Shown one piece after another: positions 13,261 through 22,726 of a stretch of DNA of 64,000 bases. Positions within the stretch are counted from its first letter, which is position 1. The number at the start of each line of letters is the position of its first letter. The DNA comes from Candidatus Sabulitectum sp. (lineage in GTDB: Bacteria; Fermentibacterota; Fermentibacteria; Fermentibacterales; JCC-6), in contig JAGLOJ010000082.1 in assembly GCA_023139045.1 (NCBI GenBank), positions 25,868-89,867 of the forward strand, written 5' to 3'. The translations under genes were made by a program, and so were the position numbers. Under the pieces are notes generated by a model. It was given only the letters and a program-made list of their open reading frames with translations, did no database searches and was not told the origin of the DNA.

Positions 13261-14349
13261 TTAGTTCTTTGCCTTGAAGTCGTTCATGAAGTCAACAAGG
13301 GCAGAAACTGATTCGTAGGAAACTGCATTGTATGTGGAAGCACGGCATCCGCCAACAGAGCGGTGCCCCTTGAGACCGAGGAGGTCTTTTTCTGCGCCTT
13401 CAAGGATGAACTTCTTCTCGAGTTCTTCCGTGGGAAGACGGAAGGTGACATTCATGAAGCTTCTGCTGGCAACATCCTGTACATGGGGCACATAATAGCC
13501 GTTGCTGTTGTCCATGGTTCCGTAAAGAAGATCTGCTTTTTTCTTGTTGATTGCAGAGATGCCCTCAAGGCCACCTTTCTCAAGTATCCACTCCATTACA
13601 AGGCCGACAATGAATACCGGAAGGCTCGGAGGGGTGTTGAACAGACTGTCCTTGGTAATGTGTGTTCTGTAGTTGACCATTGTGGGTATGTCTTCTCTTG
13701 CCTGGTCTGCAAAGCTCTTCTTTATGATGACTGCAACAGTTCCCGAAGGGCCGATGTTCTTCTGGGCACCTGCGTAGATCATGCTGAATTTGCTGAAATC
13801 CATCGGGTGGGAGAGGAAATCACTGGACATGTCGCAGATATGAGGTACGTCGCCAGTTTCGGGGAAACTCCACATCTCGGTACCGTAAATAGTGTTGTTG
13901 CTGGTGGTATGAACATAAGCAGCGCCCGGGGTCAGATTGAATTCTTTGGGTATGTAGGAGAAGAGCTTGTCTTCGCTTGAGGCGGCAACATTTACTTTTC
14001 CGAAGTACCTGGCTTCCTTGATGGCTTTTTTTGACCAGACGCCTGTGTTCACATAGTCAGCTGTCATACCCTCTTTGAGGAAGTTGAAAGGAATGTGAAA
14101 GAACTGGGAACTGGCACCGCCGCCTACGAACAGAACGGCATATTCATCGGGATTGAGCCCCATGATTTTAAGCATGTTGCTCTGAGCGCTCTTGAACATT
14201 TTATCAAAAGGTTTGGAACGGTGGGATATCTCCATGACCGACATACCCTGTCCGTCAAACTCGAGAACTCCCATTTCTGCTGCTTTTTTTACCACTTCGT
14301 AGGGAAGTGCTGCGGGTCCTGCAAAGAAGTTATGTACCCTGCGAGCCAT
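13261..14349 (-). CDS. serC: Phosphoserine aminotransferase SerC
   Basis: 362 residues starting at the ATG at 14349, which has GGAGG six bases upstream. An upstream extension to 14445 lacks both similarity and a ribosome site. The protein begins with the family's hallmark (VHNFFAGPAALP). It converts 3-phosphohydroxypyruvate and glutamate to phosphoserine in serine synthesis, and also acts in pyridoxine synthesis in some bacteria. The PLP lysine is K197 in AGAQKNIGPSG. Other conserved pieces are GQGMSVMEISHRSK, HTTSNNTIYGT and GHRSVGGCRASTYNA near the C-terminus, where the two arginines bind substrate. It lies downstream of lptF-lptG with a 119-base gap and ends at a strong terminator. Confidence 0.95.
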   Translation of the reverse strand: MARRVHNFFAGPAALPYEVVKKAAEMGVLEFDGQGMSVMEISHRSKPFDKMFKSAQSNMLKIMGLNPDEYAVLFVGGGASSQFFHIPFNFLKEGMTADYVNTGVWSKKAIKEARYFGKVNVAASSEDKLFSYIPKEFNLTPGAAYVHTTSNNTIYGTEMWSFPETGDVPHICDMSSDFLSHPMDFSKFSMIYAGAQKNIGPSGTVAVIIKKSFADQAREDIPTMVNYRTHITKDSLFNTPPSLPVFIVGLVMEWILEKGGLEGISAINKKKADLLYGTMDNSNGYYVPHVQDVASRSFMNVTFRLPTEELEKKFILEGAEKDLLGLKGHRSVGGCRASTYNAVSYESVSALVDFMNDFKAKN

Positions 14350-14468
14350 TACTGCCTCCATTTGAATAAAGACCTTTGTGGATGAACCTGCCCGTGGGAT
14401 ACCCATGGGCAACGAATACCGGAACCATACTGAAAGAAGTACCATTTCTGCAATAGCTGAATCGTCGG

Positions 14469-15554
14469 TTACTGCTGGCCTGCTCTTCTGAAAAGCCAGA
14501 TACCCAGAATGATGAAAACAACTTCAGGGAGGGCTGCTGCAAGAATGGGTTCCAGGGCACCCTTATGCCCCAATGTCTGTCCGAACCGGGCCAGTGAGAA
14601 AAAGATGAATCCCAGAAGTATAGCCAGACCGATGCTGGTTGATTTGCCGCTTCTGGGGTTGCTGGTGGCAAGGGGAGCACCAACCAGTACCATTATCAGT
14701 GTGGCAAAGGGGAAGAAAAGAGTAAGCCAGAATTCCACAAGATCTCCAGTTGGATTTCCTCCTGCACTCCTCACCCTTCCAATGTGATTCCAGAGCTGGA
14801 AGATGTTCATCTCCGCTGCACTTTTCCTTCTGCTTCCAAAGTCTTCCGGTGTATCTGTAATCTCAGGAAGAGGCAGAGTATCATGAAGTGTGAAGGACAT
14901 CTCACCGGAGGGTGAGAATCTTCTTTCCTCGGCAGATATTCCAGTCCAGACGGAATCTATGTAAGTCAGTCTTTGAGCATCTACTCTTCTTGTAACCCTG
15001 AGGCTGTCATCGAACCACTCTACAACCGCTCTTGAAATGCTCGCGCGCCGACCGTCAAAAAGCCCGATCTCTACTATTGCCCCATCCAGTGTTCTGTGTG
15101 CAAAATCGTTACGCATGAAATAGTTAATGGGATCTCTGCCATCGATTTCCACCCTTTTAACTTGTGTCTGCAGGTAATTGGCATCCGCCATTACGAAGTC
15201 TCCCACGGCCAGTGTGAACACGCTGATTGTGAATCCCACAAAGATAAGGGGCAGAAAAATCCTGGGTATTGAAACTCCTGAAGCACGTATTGCGGTTAAT
15301 TCGTTGTTTTTGGCCATTCCGGCCACGAGGAGCAGAGAACATATCAAAACGGCAATCGGTGTAACGAGAACTATGATGTAGGGAAGCCCGTAGAAATAGT
15401 ATCGCAGAAAGGTCATTACAGTAACATTTTTGTCTACCCACCTGCTGAAGTGGTCAAAGGCGTTTACAGTGATGAAGACCACAGTGAACGAAAGAACAGC
15501 CATGAAAATCATCCTGATAAAGTGTCCGGCAAGATATCTGTCCAGCAATTTCAC
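14469..15554 (-). CDS. lptG: LPS export permease LptG (YjgP/YjgQ family)
   Basis: 361 residues. One half of the inner-membrane LptFG pair that, with the LptB ATPase, extracts lipopolysaccharide and passes it to the LptC/A/D bridge. The family layout is complete: N-terminal MKLLDRYLAGHFIRM, three hydrophobic helices (about 15-120), a soluble periplasmic beta-jellyroll (about 130-255) and three C-terminal helices with FWLTLFFPFATLIMVLVGAPLA. It overlaps the upstream lptF by 4 bases (ATGA). The choice of lptG rather than lptF rests on gene order and shorter length. lptB is not in this window. Confidence 0.88.
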   Translation of the reverse strand: MKLLDRYLAGHFIRMIFMAVLSFTVVFITVNAFDHFSRWVDKNVTVMTFLRYYFYGLPYIIVLVTPIAVLICSLLLVAGMAKNNELTAIRASGVSIPRIFLPLIFVGFTISVFTLAVGDFVMADANYLQTQVKRVEIDGRDPINYFMRNDFAHRTLDGAIVEIGLFDGRRASISRAVVEWFDDSLRVTRRVDAQRLTYIDSVWTGISAEERRFSPSGEMSFTLHDTLPLPEITDTPEDFGSRRKSAAEMNIFQLWNHIGRVRSAGGNPTGDLVEFWLTLFFPFATLIMVLVGAPLATSNPRSGKSTSIGLAILLGFIFFSLARFGQTLGHKGALEPILAAALPEVVFIILGIWLFRRAGQQ

Positions 15555-16891
15555 CTGCGAAGTCCTTTTCTTCTGAATTTCTGCATGAGCTTCTTGAAGT
15601 CAGGCAGTGGAACAGGATGCCCCTCACGCATGCTTCTGTAAGAGAGGTACACCCCCAGGATGCCCAGCAGAATGTTCGGAGACCACATTGCAGCCCAGGC
15701 TGCTACTCTACCTCTGTCTGCAAGCTGTTCACCGGCAATGAGAAAGAAGTAATAAACAAGGATGAAAACCAGGCTCATTGATACTGCCAGCCCGGTATTG
15801 GAATTCTTTGAAGAAAGACCCAGAGGAACCCCGAGAAGAACGAAAACAATACATGCGAAGGGGATTGAGTATTTCTTGTGAATTTCCACATTGTACTTGC
15901 CGATGTTCTTCTGAAGATTGTTTACCTGTTCGTTGAGCAGGATCAGGTCAGTGGATGTTCCTGTGAGCCAGGTCATCGTGTTTCTGATTCTTCTCGTACT
16001 GTCTCCAAGAGCAACTGGATTGTCTTCACTGTAAACAGAAGCGATGAATGATTCTGCCGTGGCTGATATACTGTCAATGAGAAGAATTCGCCGTGCACCG
16101 AGACTGTCAACGAAGATCCCCATCTGTTCTGCAGACATCTCCCTGTCACCTCTGCTGTCTCTGTCATGTCTTACAAGCTCTTCGGAGCGTGCAATATCAA
16201 TAATGTAGGTGCTGAACGATGCGTATCTGTAGCCGTTTTCCCGATCCTTCTCATGCATCTGACCATCTTCCAGTGTCAACCTGAGATGGTTGCCGCCAAC
16301 AGGTTCCATAGTACCTTCCATTGCGGTAATAGTTCGGGCGGGGGCTCCGGGAGTACTTGCGTGAATGATCACGCCAATCAGCTTGCCTGTAAGGTCGTCT
16401 TTTTCCTGAACAAAAATTCTGTAGTTCTCAATCCCGTCTACAAACATTCCCGGTTCAATCCTGGCTGTGGGTTTCATTGTTCCGATATCCAGCAGGAGGT
16501 TTCGTGCAATATGGTTCGCTTCGGGAAGAACACTGTTGTTAAATACCACAAGAATTCCTGCTATGAGCAGTGCCACCATTACAAGAGGAAACATTATGTT
16601 ATAGATGCTGGCGCCACTGGCTTTCATGGCTGTAATTTCAAGATCTCCAGACATTCTGCCAATGGCGATAAGAATGCCGGCTAGAACTCCCATGGGAATA
16701 ACAACTGCAATCATTGAGGGGAGAAGAAGCAGGAATATCTCTGCAACAATGCGCATTGGAACGCCCTTGCTGACTATGAGGTCAAGCAGATCCAGCAGTT
16801 TGTCCAGAAGCATTATGAATGTGAACAGACAGAGGGAGAGCAGGAATGGGGGGAAGAACTCTTTTAGAACGTATACTTGCAACTTTTTCAT
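15551..16891 (-). CDS. lptF: LPS export permease LptF (YjgP/YjgQ family)
   Basis: 446 residues; partner of LptG in the LPS exporter. N-terminal MKKLQVYVLKEFFPPF leads into the first helix. A second helix pair has IVAEIFLLLLPSMIAVVIPMGVL, with the family's conserved short DLEITAMKASG coupling segment (residues about 79-90) that contacts LptB. The periplasmic domain spans about 130-350 and is longer than in LptG. The C-terminal helices include KKYSIPFACIVFVLLGVPLGL. It is the first gene of the lptF-lptG-serC unit and divergent from the sprA-like gene. The C-terminal tail after the last helix is basic (QKFRRKGLRR). Confidence 0.88.
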   Translation of the reverse strand: MKKLQVYVLKEFFPPFLLSLCLFTFIMLLDKLLDLLDLIVSKGVPMRIVAEIFLLLLPSMIAVVIPMGVLAGILIAIGRMSGDLEITAMKASGASIYNIMFPLVMVALLIAGILVVFNNSVLPEANHIARNLLLDIGTMKPTARIEPGMFVDGIENYRIFVQEKDDLTGKLIGVIIHASTPGAPARTITAMEGTMEPVGGNHLRLTLEDGQMHEKDRENGYRYASFSTYIIDIARSEELVRHDRDSRGDREMSAEQMGIFVDSLGARRILLIDSISATAESFIASVYSEDNPVALGDSTRRIRNTMTWLTGTSTDLILLNEQVNNLQKNIGKYNVEIHKKYSIPFACIVFVLLGVPLGLSSKNSNTGLAVSMSLVFILVYYFFLIAGEQLADRGRVAAWAAMWSPNILLGILGVYLSYRSMREGHPVPLPDFKKLMQKFRRKGLRR

Positions 16892-17013
16892 TGAATTCCC
16901 ATGATAGACGCTTGCGTTACAGGTGGCGGACGATGAATTATAGCAATGTCGGGCTTCCCTGTCATGGTTCCGGGAACATGGTACCTTTGGATGGATAGTA
17001 CATACGAGGTGAA

Positions 17014-20000
17014 ATGAAAAGACTTTTAACTATAGCACTATTGCTTTTAATTGCCCCACACGCTGATGCTGTGGGTGGGTTGCGCAGTTTTTCACTGATT
17101 GATGAGCATCCCGGTTACTGGTATCAGAACTCACTGCCCTGGCTTGTAAGCCTTCCCTCCACTCAGGTTGAGGTATGGTCCAGCCTGATGGGCAATGGTA
17201 TCAGTTACAGGCTTATGTACAGAGGGTATCCTCTGGCCACGTCAAGAACATGGTCACTCTCCGGTGTGCGATCTCGACTGATCGGCTGGAGTACATGGAA
17301 AGAATGGACCGAGGCAAATGCCCGGAATGGTATTCGCAACAGCGGTACGCGTGGCCATCTTGTTCCGACCATTTACCTGCCCTTGAACATGCCGGGAGTT
17401 ATTGGTGATGCTATTGGAACAGGCGGCCAGCTCGATATTTCAGGGCATCAGACGATCTCTCTTTCAGGGATCAGCCATATCTATCCCAACAGAGTTAACG
17501 TTGAGGGGTCCAGCACATCGCTCTTTCCGGATCTGAAGATGGAACAGGATCTCCGCATTCGCCTTGACGGAACAATTGGTGAAAAAATACACGTTGCAGT
17601 TGACCATGACAGCCAGAGGCAGATCGGTTCGGACTACAGTGTAAGTCTCAGCTATGATGGGGATGATGATGAGATAATTCAGTCAATTGAACTGGGTGAT
17701 GTAAATTTGTCCATCACAGGTCCGGAATTCATCAGCTACTCCATTCCTCATCAGGGGTTGTTTGGTGCAAAACTGATTGCACAGGCTGGCCCATTTGATG
17801 TTACCGTCATTGCAAGCAAGGAAGGCAGTTCTACAGAGAGTTCTGATTTTGTCGGGCAGGCTTCTCTTGTGAACGATTCGATCCTGGACATACGCCCTGC
17901 GAACAACTACTTTTTCCGGGCTTTTCCCGATACAGTCACTGCGCCGTACATGGACCCAAATCATATTCGTGTATTTATTGATGATGGTATTGCAGCAAAT
18001 AATCTGGAGACTGGTGCCATTGAAGGTAACTGGTTTGTTCCCAGGGGATCAGGCGGATTGCTCACTGGAACAGACGGCTGGTGGGATGAGCTTACACCTG
18101 GTATCGAGAGAGATTTCGTTCTTGTGGACTCAGGCAGAACAATACGGTTCCTCAGTCCGGTGAATGATAACTACGAAATTGCTGTCGCGCTCATAACTAC
18201 AGCTGGTGATACAGTAGGAACAGCTCCCGCAGAAGAATTGTACAATCTGAAAATGATCAAGCAGTCGAATCCACTGCCTGAATCACCTGATAATTACCCC
18301 ACATGGGCATATGAGATGAGGAATTACTACTTCCTGGGTGCCAACAACATCGTCAGGGAAAGTTTCAACTGCGATATTTTTCTGCAGCGGCCCGGTGAGG
18401 ATCCAACCTCTGTCCAGGATGGAATTCCCTTTACTCAGATTCTGGGCCTTGATACCAACGGCGACGGCCTGATGTACGATGAGGATACCACCATGGACTG
18501 GGAAAACGGTTTCATCATTTTTCCACAGAGTAGACCATTTGCCAGTACAGAACTGGATCATCCCAACAACACTGTTTACACGGAAAAAAACCCAGCCATG
18601 AACAAGTCTCTTTACTATATGCGGGTAAGCTACAGAGCTGCTTCCACTACTTATTCCCTTGGCCGCATGGGTATTGTAGAGGGCAGTGAGAAAGTAACGC
18701 TGACAGTAGCCGGGCAGGCAAGAACACTTGTGCGGAATACGGATTACTCGATCATCTATGAGGTGGGGCTTCTTACGCTCATGGGCGAAGCAGCTGATCT
18801 TGCCCAGGACCCTGCTAATACCCTTCGAGTAACTTTCGAGTACATACCGTTTTTCAGTTCTGTGTCTAAAACACTGCTGGGCACCAGAATAGTTTACAAT
18901 ATGGGTACGCATTCCTGGCTTGGTGGAACCATGATGTACGAGAATGCAAGTTCACCGGAGACTCGCCCACGGGTTGGAGAGGGTTCCTTCGGAACTACTG
19001 TGTTTGATGTGGATGTGCATCTGGAAGCAAAACCTGAATTTCTTACTGATGCGGTGAACTTGTTGCCACTGGTATACACTGAAGCCGAAAGTCGTGTGAT
19101 TCTTTCAGGAGAGGTCGCCGTGAGCCTGCCTTCCGGGGAGAGCAAAGCATGGCTGGATGACATGGAGGGATCAGAGTCAACTTTCCCTCTCGGGCAGTCA
19201 AGGTCAGCCTGGTTCTACTCTTCTATGCCCAAGTCGGGATCTCCACTGCTCTTTCCTGTGGGAGAATCCAGGTGGTACAATGCAACCAACAGATGGTCGC
19301 TGAATGACATTATTCCCGGCGAGACCAGCAACGACGCTTTGAAAAAGATCAGTGGTGTTCTTCAATTTGTTTTCTCGCCTGATGAGAGTAATCCCATTGA
19401 CTCATGGGGAGGATTTCAGAGATGTATCGAGCGCTACGGAACTGATTTTTCTCAAAAAACACATCTGTCACTTTATGTAAGAGCTACCGGTTGTGCGGTG
19501 AATGCAAATCTTTACATTGATCTCGGTGAGAGGATAGATGAAGACACCTACTGGCTTGAAAGGGTGGGAGATGATCTGATCAGACAAGCCAATGGCGTAC
19601 TCGATACAGAAGATGTGAATTCGGATGGCATAAGGTCAACAACAGAGGATACAGGGCTTGACACACTCCCTTCCATTGATGAAGCGGGATACAGTTCTTC
19701 AAATCTTGACCCCAACCAGGATAATTACAGGTACAACTCAAACGATCCGCTCCAAACCAGATTCAATGCTATCAACAACTGTGAGAACAATGGAAGACTT
19801 GATACTGAGGATCTGAACAGGAACGGTGTTCTGGACACATTGAATACTTTCTTCAGGATACGGATTCCACTTGATGATCCGGAGTACATAATTTCCACCA
19901 GTTCCACCGGATGGATGCTGGTACAGATTCCTCTTGATGATTCTTTGCTTGTCAGCACACCTTTGATCTCAGATGGAGATCCGACCTGGGAGAAGATTAC

Positions 20001-22638
20001 CTATACACGCATATGGGTAGACGGATTCACCGAGCAGGACACCCTGGAATTTTTTGACGTCGGGCTTGTGGGCAACAGGTGGAAACCCAACAGAATCAGT
20101 ATACTGGGGCAGATTGCTATTCCTCTTCAGCCTGGCGAGAGTTTTACTGTCTCCGTGGTCAACAATCGTCAGAATCAGGATTACATAGAAAATCCGCCCC
20201 CCGGGATTGATCCGGGCGATGACCAGAACGGAGAGCCCAAGCTTGAGCAGTCCATCAGTCTTGACTGTTCAGAAATGGCTGAAGGACATGAGGGTGTCGC
20301 CAGACAGACTTTCTACTCGATAGAGAACTACACGCAGTACAGGTCTCTGAGTTTTCCCTTTCGCGGCTCGTCACAGGGAGGAGAACTGTTCTTTCAGATG
20401 GGAAGAGACAGTTTGAACTACTATGAAGTTACAGCCGATATTCAGTCCGGCTGGCAGGTTGTGGAGATTGACCTTCAGGATCTTGTAGACCTCAAAACTT
20501 TGAAGGATCTGACAGAGGAGAATGAGTTCCGTTCAGGTAATCTGGCCGTCGTTGGTAATCCATCTCTCTCTGAAGTGATGATGCTGGGTCTTGGAGTGAG
20601 AAGCACTGATCAATCGCCTCTGACATCCCAGGTGTGGGTTGATGATATAACTGTGAAGGGTCATTATCTGGAGCCCGGCAATGCACACAGGATATCAGGT
20701 GATGTCAATTTTGCAGATCTGCTCTCAATATCCGGGGATTACAGAATGATTGATGATGACTTTCACGGTCTGGGTAAGACCAGCGGAACGGGAACCACAG
20801 TTACCAGATACAGTGCCTCGTCTACTCTGAATCTGGACAGGTTTACTCCACCCGTATGGAACTGGTCGCTTCCGGCAACTTATGCCTGGAACAGGAATTT
20901 TTCTGAGCCAAGATATGCCATAAACAGCGATATAAGGTTGGAGGGCGACGAAACCTGGGAGTACCGTACCGAGTCCAATAAGTGGGACACATCCATTCAA
21001 TTGAGAAGAAATGGCCGATCAGACGATTTCTTCGGCCGTTACTTCCTTGACCCGATTCATATCAGACACGCCATGGGCAATGGCTGGGGCAGAACACCCA
21101 CCACTCGTGATTCCATCGAGAACGAGAATGTAACATTCACATATGATCTCCGCCTGGGAAGAATGAGTCTGTTCAGGATGCCGATACTCGAGGACATCAG
21201 ACTCCGACCCACCAGATTCGGCTTTGGAGTGGGTTGGACGCGCAGTAGAAATGTGATGTATGACATTGCAAATCAGGATACAGTTCTTACCAGAGAGAAC
21301 GCGGAACGAAGGCTCAATACAGATGGTAACATCGCATTCAATCTGTGGAAGGGGCTGACCACATCCTACAGCCTTTCTGTCGGGCGGGATATGTTTTACC
21401 CCTGGGACGAACCCTGCACAGGTATAAACGTTGGAAGAGAAGTCTCCCGTAACCAGAATGCCGGCGTGAGTCAGGAGATAAACTTCTGGAATTATCTTAA
21501 ACCCAGAGTCAGCTGGGATGCCAGGTATGGAATGGCAAGGCTCAGCCCGCATACTGCCACAGGTTCTGATACTCTCAGTCGACCCGACGTGGGCAGTGAT
21601 GTTACGGCCAGACTTAATCTCAGGCTGGGGCTGGCTCATACGATAAGATCGATCGCAAGGTTGAGGGACGAACGGCTCGATGAGGAAGCATTGCCAGGCA
21701 GCCCGAGATGGTTTTTAAGTAAAATGGAGAGATGGGCGGACAAAATTACCGATCCCAACATAGTATTCAGCAGATCCAGAAGCAGTGATTACAATGATGT
21801 ACCGTTCACGCCGTCTGCTGCTTACCAGTTCGGCTTTGAGCCTGATATGGACGGACTTGATCCCTACAACAAAACAACTTCAAATTCCATGCAGATCTCC
21901 GGTGGGTACAGGCCAACCAATACAATGTCTGTAAGGGTTGAGTACAGTGATTCTGAAAACAAAAGCTTTTATTCGGGTTTCTGGAACAGAACAGACAACA
22001 CAACATGGCCTGCCGTCACCGTTTCGTGGAGCGGTCTGGAAAGATATGAACCTCTTGCTTTTCTCAGAAGTGGATCTGTCAGCAGTGGTTACAGAATGGA
22101 AACCAGTATATCATCCAGGATAGAAAATGACAGTTTGACCCCGGTGAGTAAAACAGAAACCTCAAGATGGAGTCCGCTGCTAAGCTTCACCGGTTCATTT
22201 GATAACAAGGTTCAGATAACAATCTCAGACAACATGTCTACTACTGAAACAAGAAACTACACAGGATCTTCTGCTGTCGTTCGTTCTGGAAACAACTCGG
22301 CACAGTTCAAACTTTCCTATAGTTTCAGCGCACCCGGAGGGGTAGCAATACCCATTCCTCTTCTGAATCGATTGAGGTTATCATTCCAGAGTGACCTGAC
22401 AACATCACTTTCCATTACGAGATCAACCGGTATAAGCGAAGTCACGGGCGGACAGGCAGGTGAGACTCAAGTTCAATCCGACAAGACGGAATGGAGAATT
22501 GAACCATCTGCTTCTTATGATTTTGGAACTGTTACAGCCTCAATGACTGCTATTTACGGTTGGAAGAAAGACAAAGTTAACAATCAGTATGACCAGAAAG
22601 ATGTGGGTCTTAATTTCTCAGTAACCATCAATTTCTGA
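17014..22638 (+). CDS. sprA: SprA-like type IX secretion translocon protein
   Basis: 1874 residues with a signal peptide (MKRLLTIALLLLIAPHADA). SprA/Sov proteins form the huge outer-membrane barrel of the type IX secretion system, through which proteins with Por sorting domains leave the cell. Family traits seen: the AGPFDVTVIASKEGS segment near residue 265, the YNLKMIKQ...YEMRNYYFLGANNI block near 410-450, AWLDDMEGSE near 711-720, then long beta-rich stretches. The last ~600 residues are strongly amphipathic and end in VGLNFSVTINF, with a terminal phenylalanine as in outer-membrane barrels. Its length is somewhat below the ~2,300-2,500 residues typical of Bacteroidetes SprA. GAGGTG precedes the ATG. 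The sorting-domain protein at 1070-4975 is a plausible substrate. Other secretion components are not in the window. Confidence 0.85.
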   Translation: MKRLLTIALLLLIAPHADAVGGLRSFSLIDEHPGYWYQNSLPWLVSLPSTQVEVWSSLMGNGISYRLMYRGYPLATSRTWSLSGVRSRLIGWSTWKEWTEANARNGIRNSGTRGHLVPTIYLPLNMPGVIGDAIGTGGQLDISGHQTISLSGISHIYPNRVNVEGSSTSLFPDLKMEQDLRIRLDGTIGEKIHVAVDHDSQRQIGSDYSVSLSYDGDDDEIIQSIELGDVNLSITGPEFISYSIPHQGLFGAKLIAQAGPFDVTVIASKEGSSTESSDFVGQASLVNDSILDIRPANNYFFRAFPDTVTAPYMDPNHIRVFIDDGIAANNLETGAIEGNWFVPRGSGGLLTGTDGWWDELTPGIERDFVLVDSGRTIRFLSPVNDNYEIAVALITTAGDTVGTAPAEELYNLKMIKQSNPLPESPDNYPTWAYEMRNYYFLGANNIVRESFNCDIFLQRPGEDPTSVQDGIPFTQILGLDTNGDGLMYDEDTTMDWENGFIIFPQSRPFASTELDHPNNTVYTEKNPAMNKSLYYMRVSYRAASTTYSLGRMGIVEGSEKVTLTVAGQARTLVRNTDYSIIYEVGLLTLMGEAADLAQDPANTLRVTFEYIPFFSSVSKTLLGTRIVYNMGTHSWLGGTMMYENASSPETRPRVGEGSFGTTVFDVDVHLEAKPEFLTDAVNLLPLVYTEAESRVILSGEVAVSLPSGESKAWLDDMEGSESTFPLGQSRSAWFYSSMPKSGSPLLFPVGESRWYNATNRWSLNDIIPGETSNDALKKISGVLQFVFSPDESNPIDSWGGFQRCIERYGTDFSQKTHLSLYVRATGCAVNANLYIDLGERIDEDTYWLERVGDDLIRQANGVLDTEDVNSDGIRSTTEDTGLDTLPSIDEAGYSSSNLDPNQDNYRYNSNDPLQTRFNAINNCENNGRLDTEDLNRNGVLDTLNTFFRIRIPLDDPEYIISTSSTGWMLVQIPLDDSLLVSTPLISDGDPTWEKITYTRIWVDGFTEQDTLEFFDVGLVGNRWKPNRISILGQIAIPLQPGESFTVSVVNNRQNQDYIENPPPGIDPGDDQNGEPKLEQSISLDCSEMAEGHEGVARQTFYSIENYTQYRSLSFPFRGSSQGGELFFQMGRDSLNYYEVTADIQSGWQVVEIDLQDLVDLKTLKDLTEENEFRSGNLAVVGNPSLSEVMMLGLGVRSTDQSPLTSQVWVDDITVKGHYLEPGNAHRISGDVNFADLLSISGDYRMIDDDFHGLGKTSGTGTTVTRYSASSTLNLDRFTPPVWNWSLPATYAWNRNFSEPRYAINSDIRLEGDETWEYRTESNKWDTSIQLRRNGRSDDFFGRYFLDPIHIRHAMGNGWGRTPTTRDSIENENVTFTYDLRLGRMSLFRMPILEDIRLRPTRFGFGVGWTRSRNVMYDIANQDTVLTRENAERRLNTDGNIAFNLWKGLTTSYSLSVGRDMFYPWDEPCTGINVGREVSRNQNAGVSQEINFWNYLKPRVSWDARYGMARLSPHTATGSDTLSRPDVGSDVTARLNLRLGLAHTIRSIARLRDERLDEEALPGSPRWFLSKMERWADKITDPNIVFSRSRSSDYNDVPFTPSAAYQFGFEPDMDGLDPYNKTTSNSMQISGGYRPTNTMSVRVEYSDSENKSFYSGFWNRTDNTTWPAVTVSWSGLERYEPLAFLRSGSVSSGYRMETSISSRIENDSLTPVSKTETSRWSPLLSFTGSFDNKVQITISDNMSTTETRNYTGSSAVVRSGNNSAQFKLSYSFSAPGGVAIPIPLLNRLRLSFQSDLTTSLSITRSTGISEVTGGQAGETQVQSDKTEWRIEPSASYDFGTVTASMTAIYGWKKDKVNNQYDQKDVGLNFSVTINF

Positions 22639-22726
22639 ATCCTGCTCTTGACATTCGGGCTTTATCACTAAAAGATATACATTCGTGTGCTCGTATTCGA
22701 CGATTTAAGGCAAGGAAGAGGTTTGA

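Noticed and set aside
21019-21639. 206-codon antisense frame inside the sprA-like gene
   Set aside because: No ribosome site and no protein-like pattern; it is a product of codon composition.
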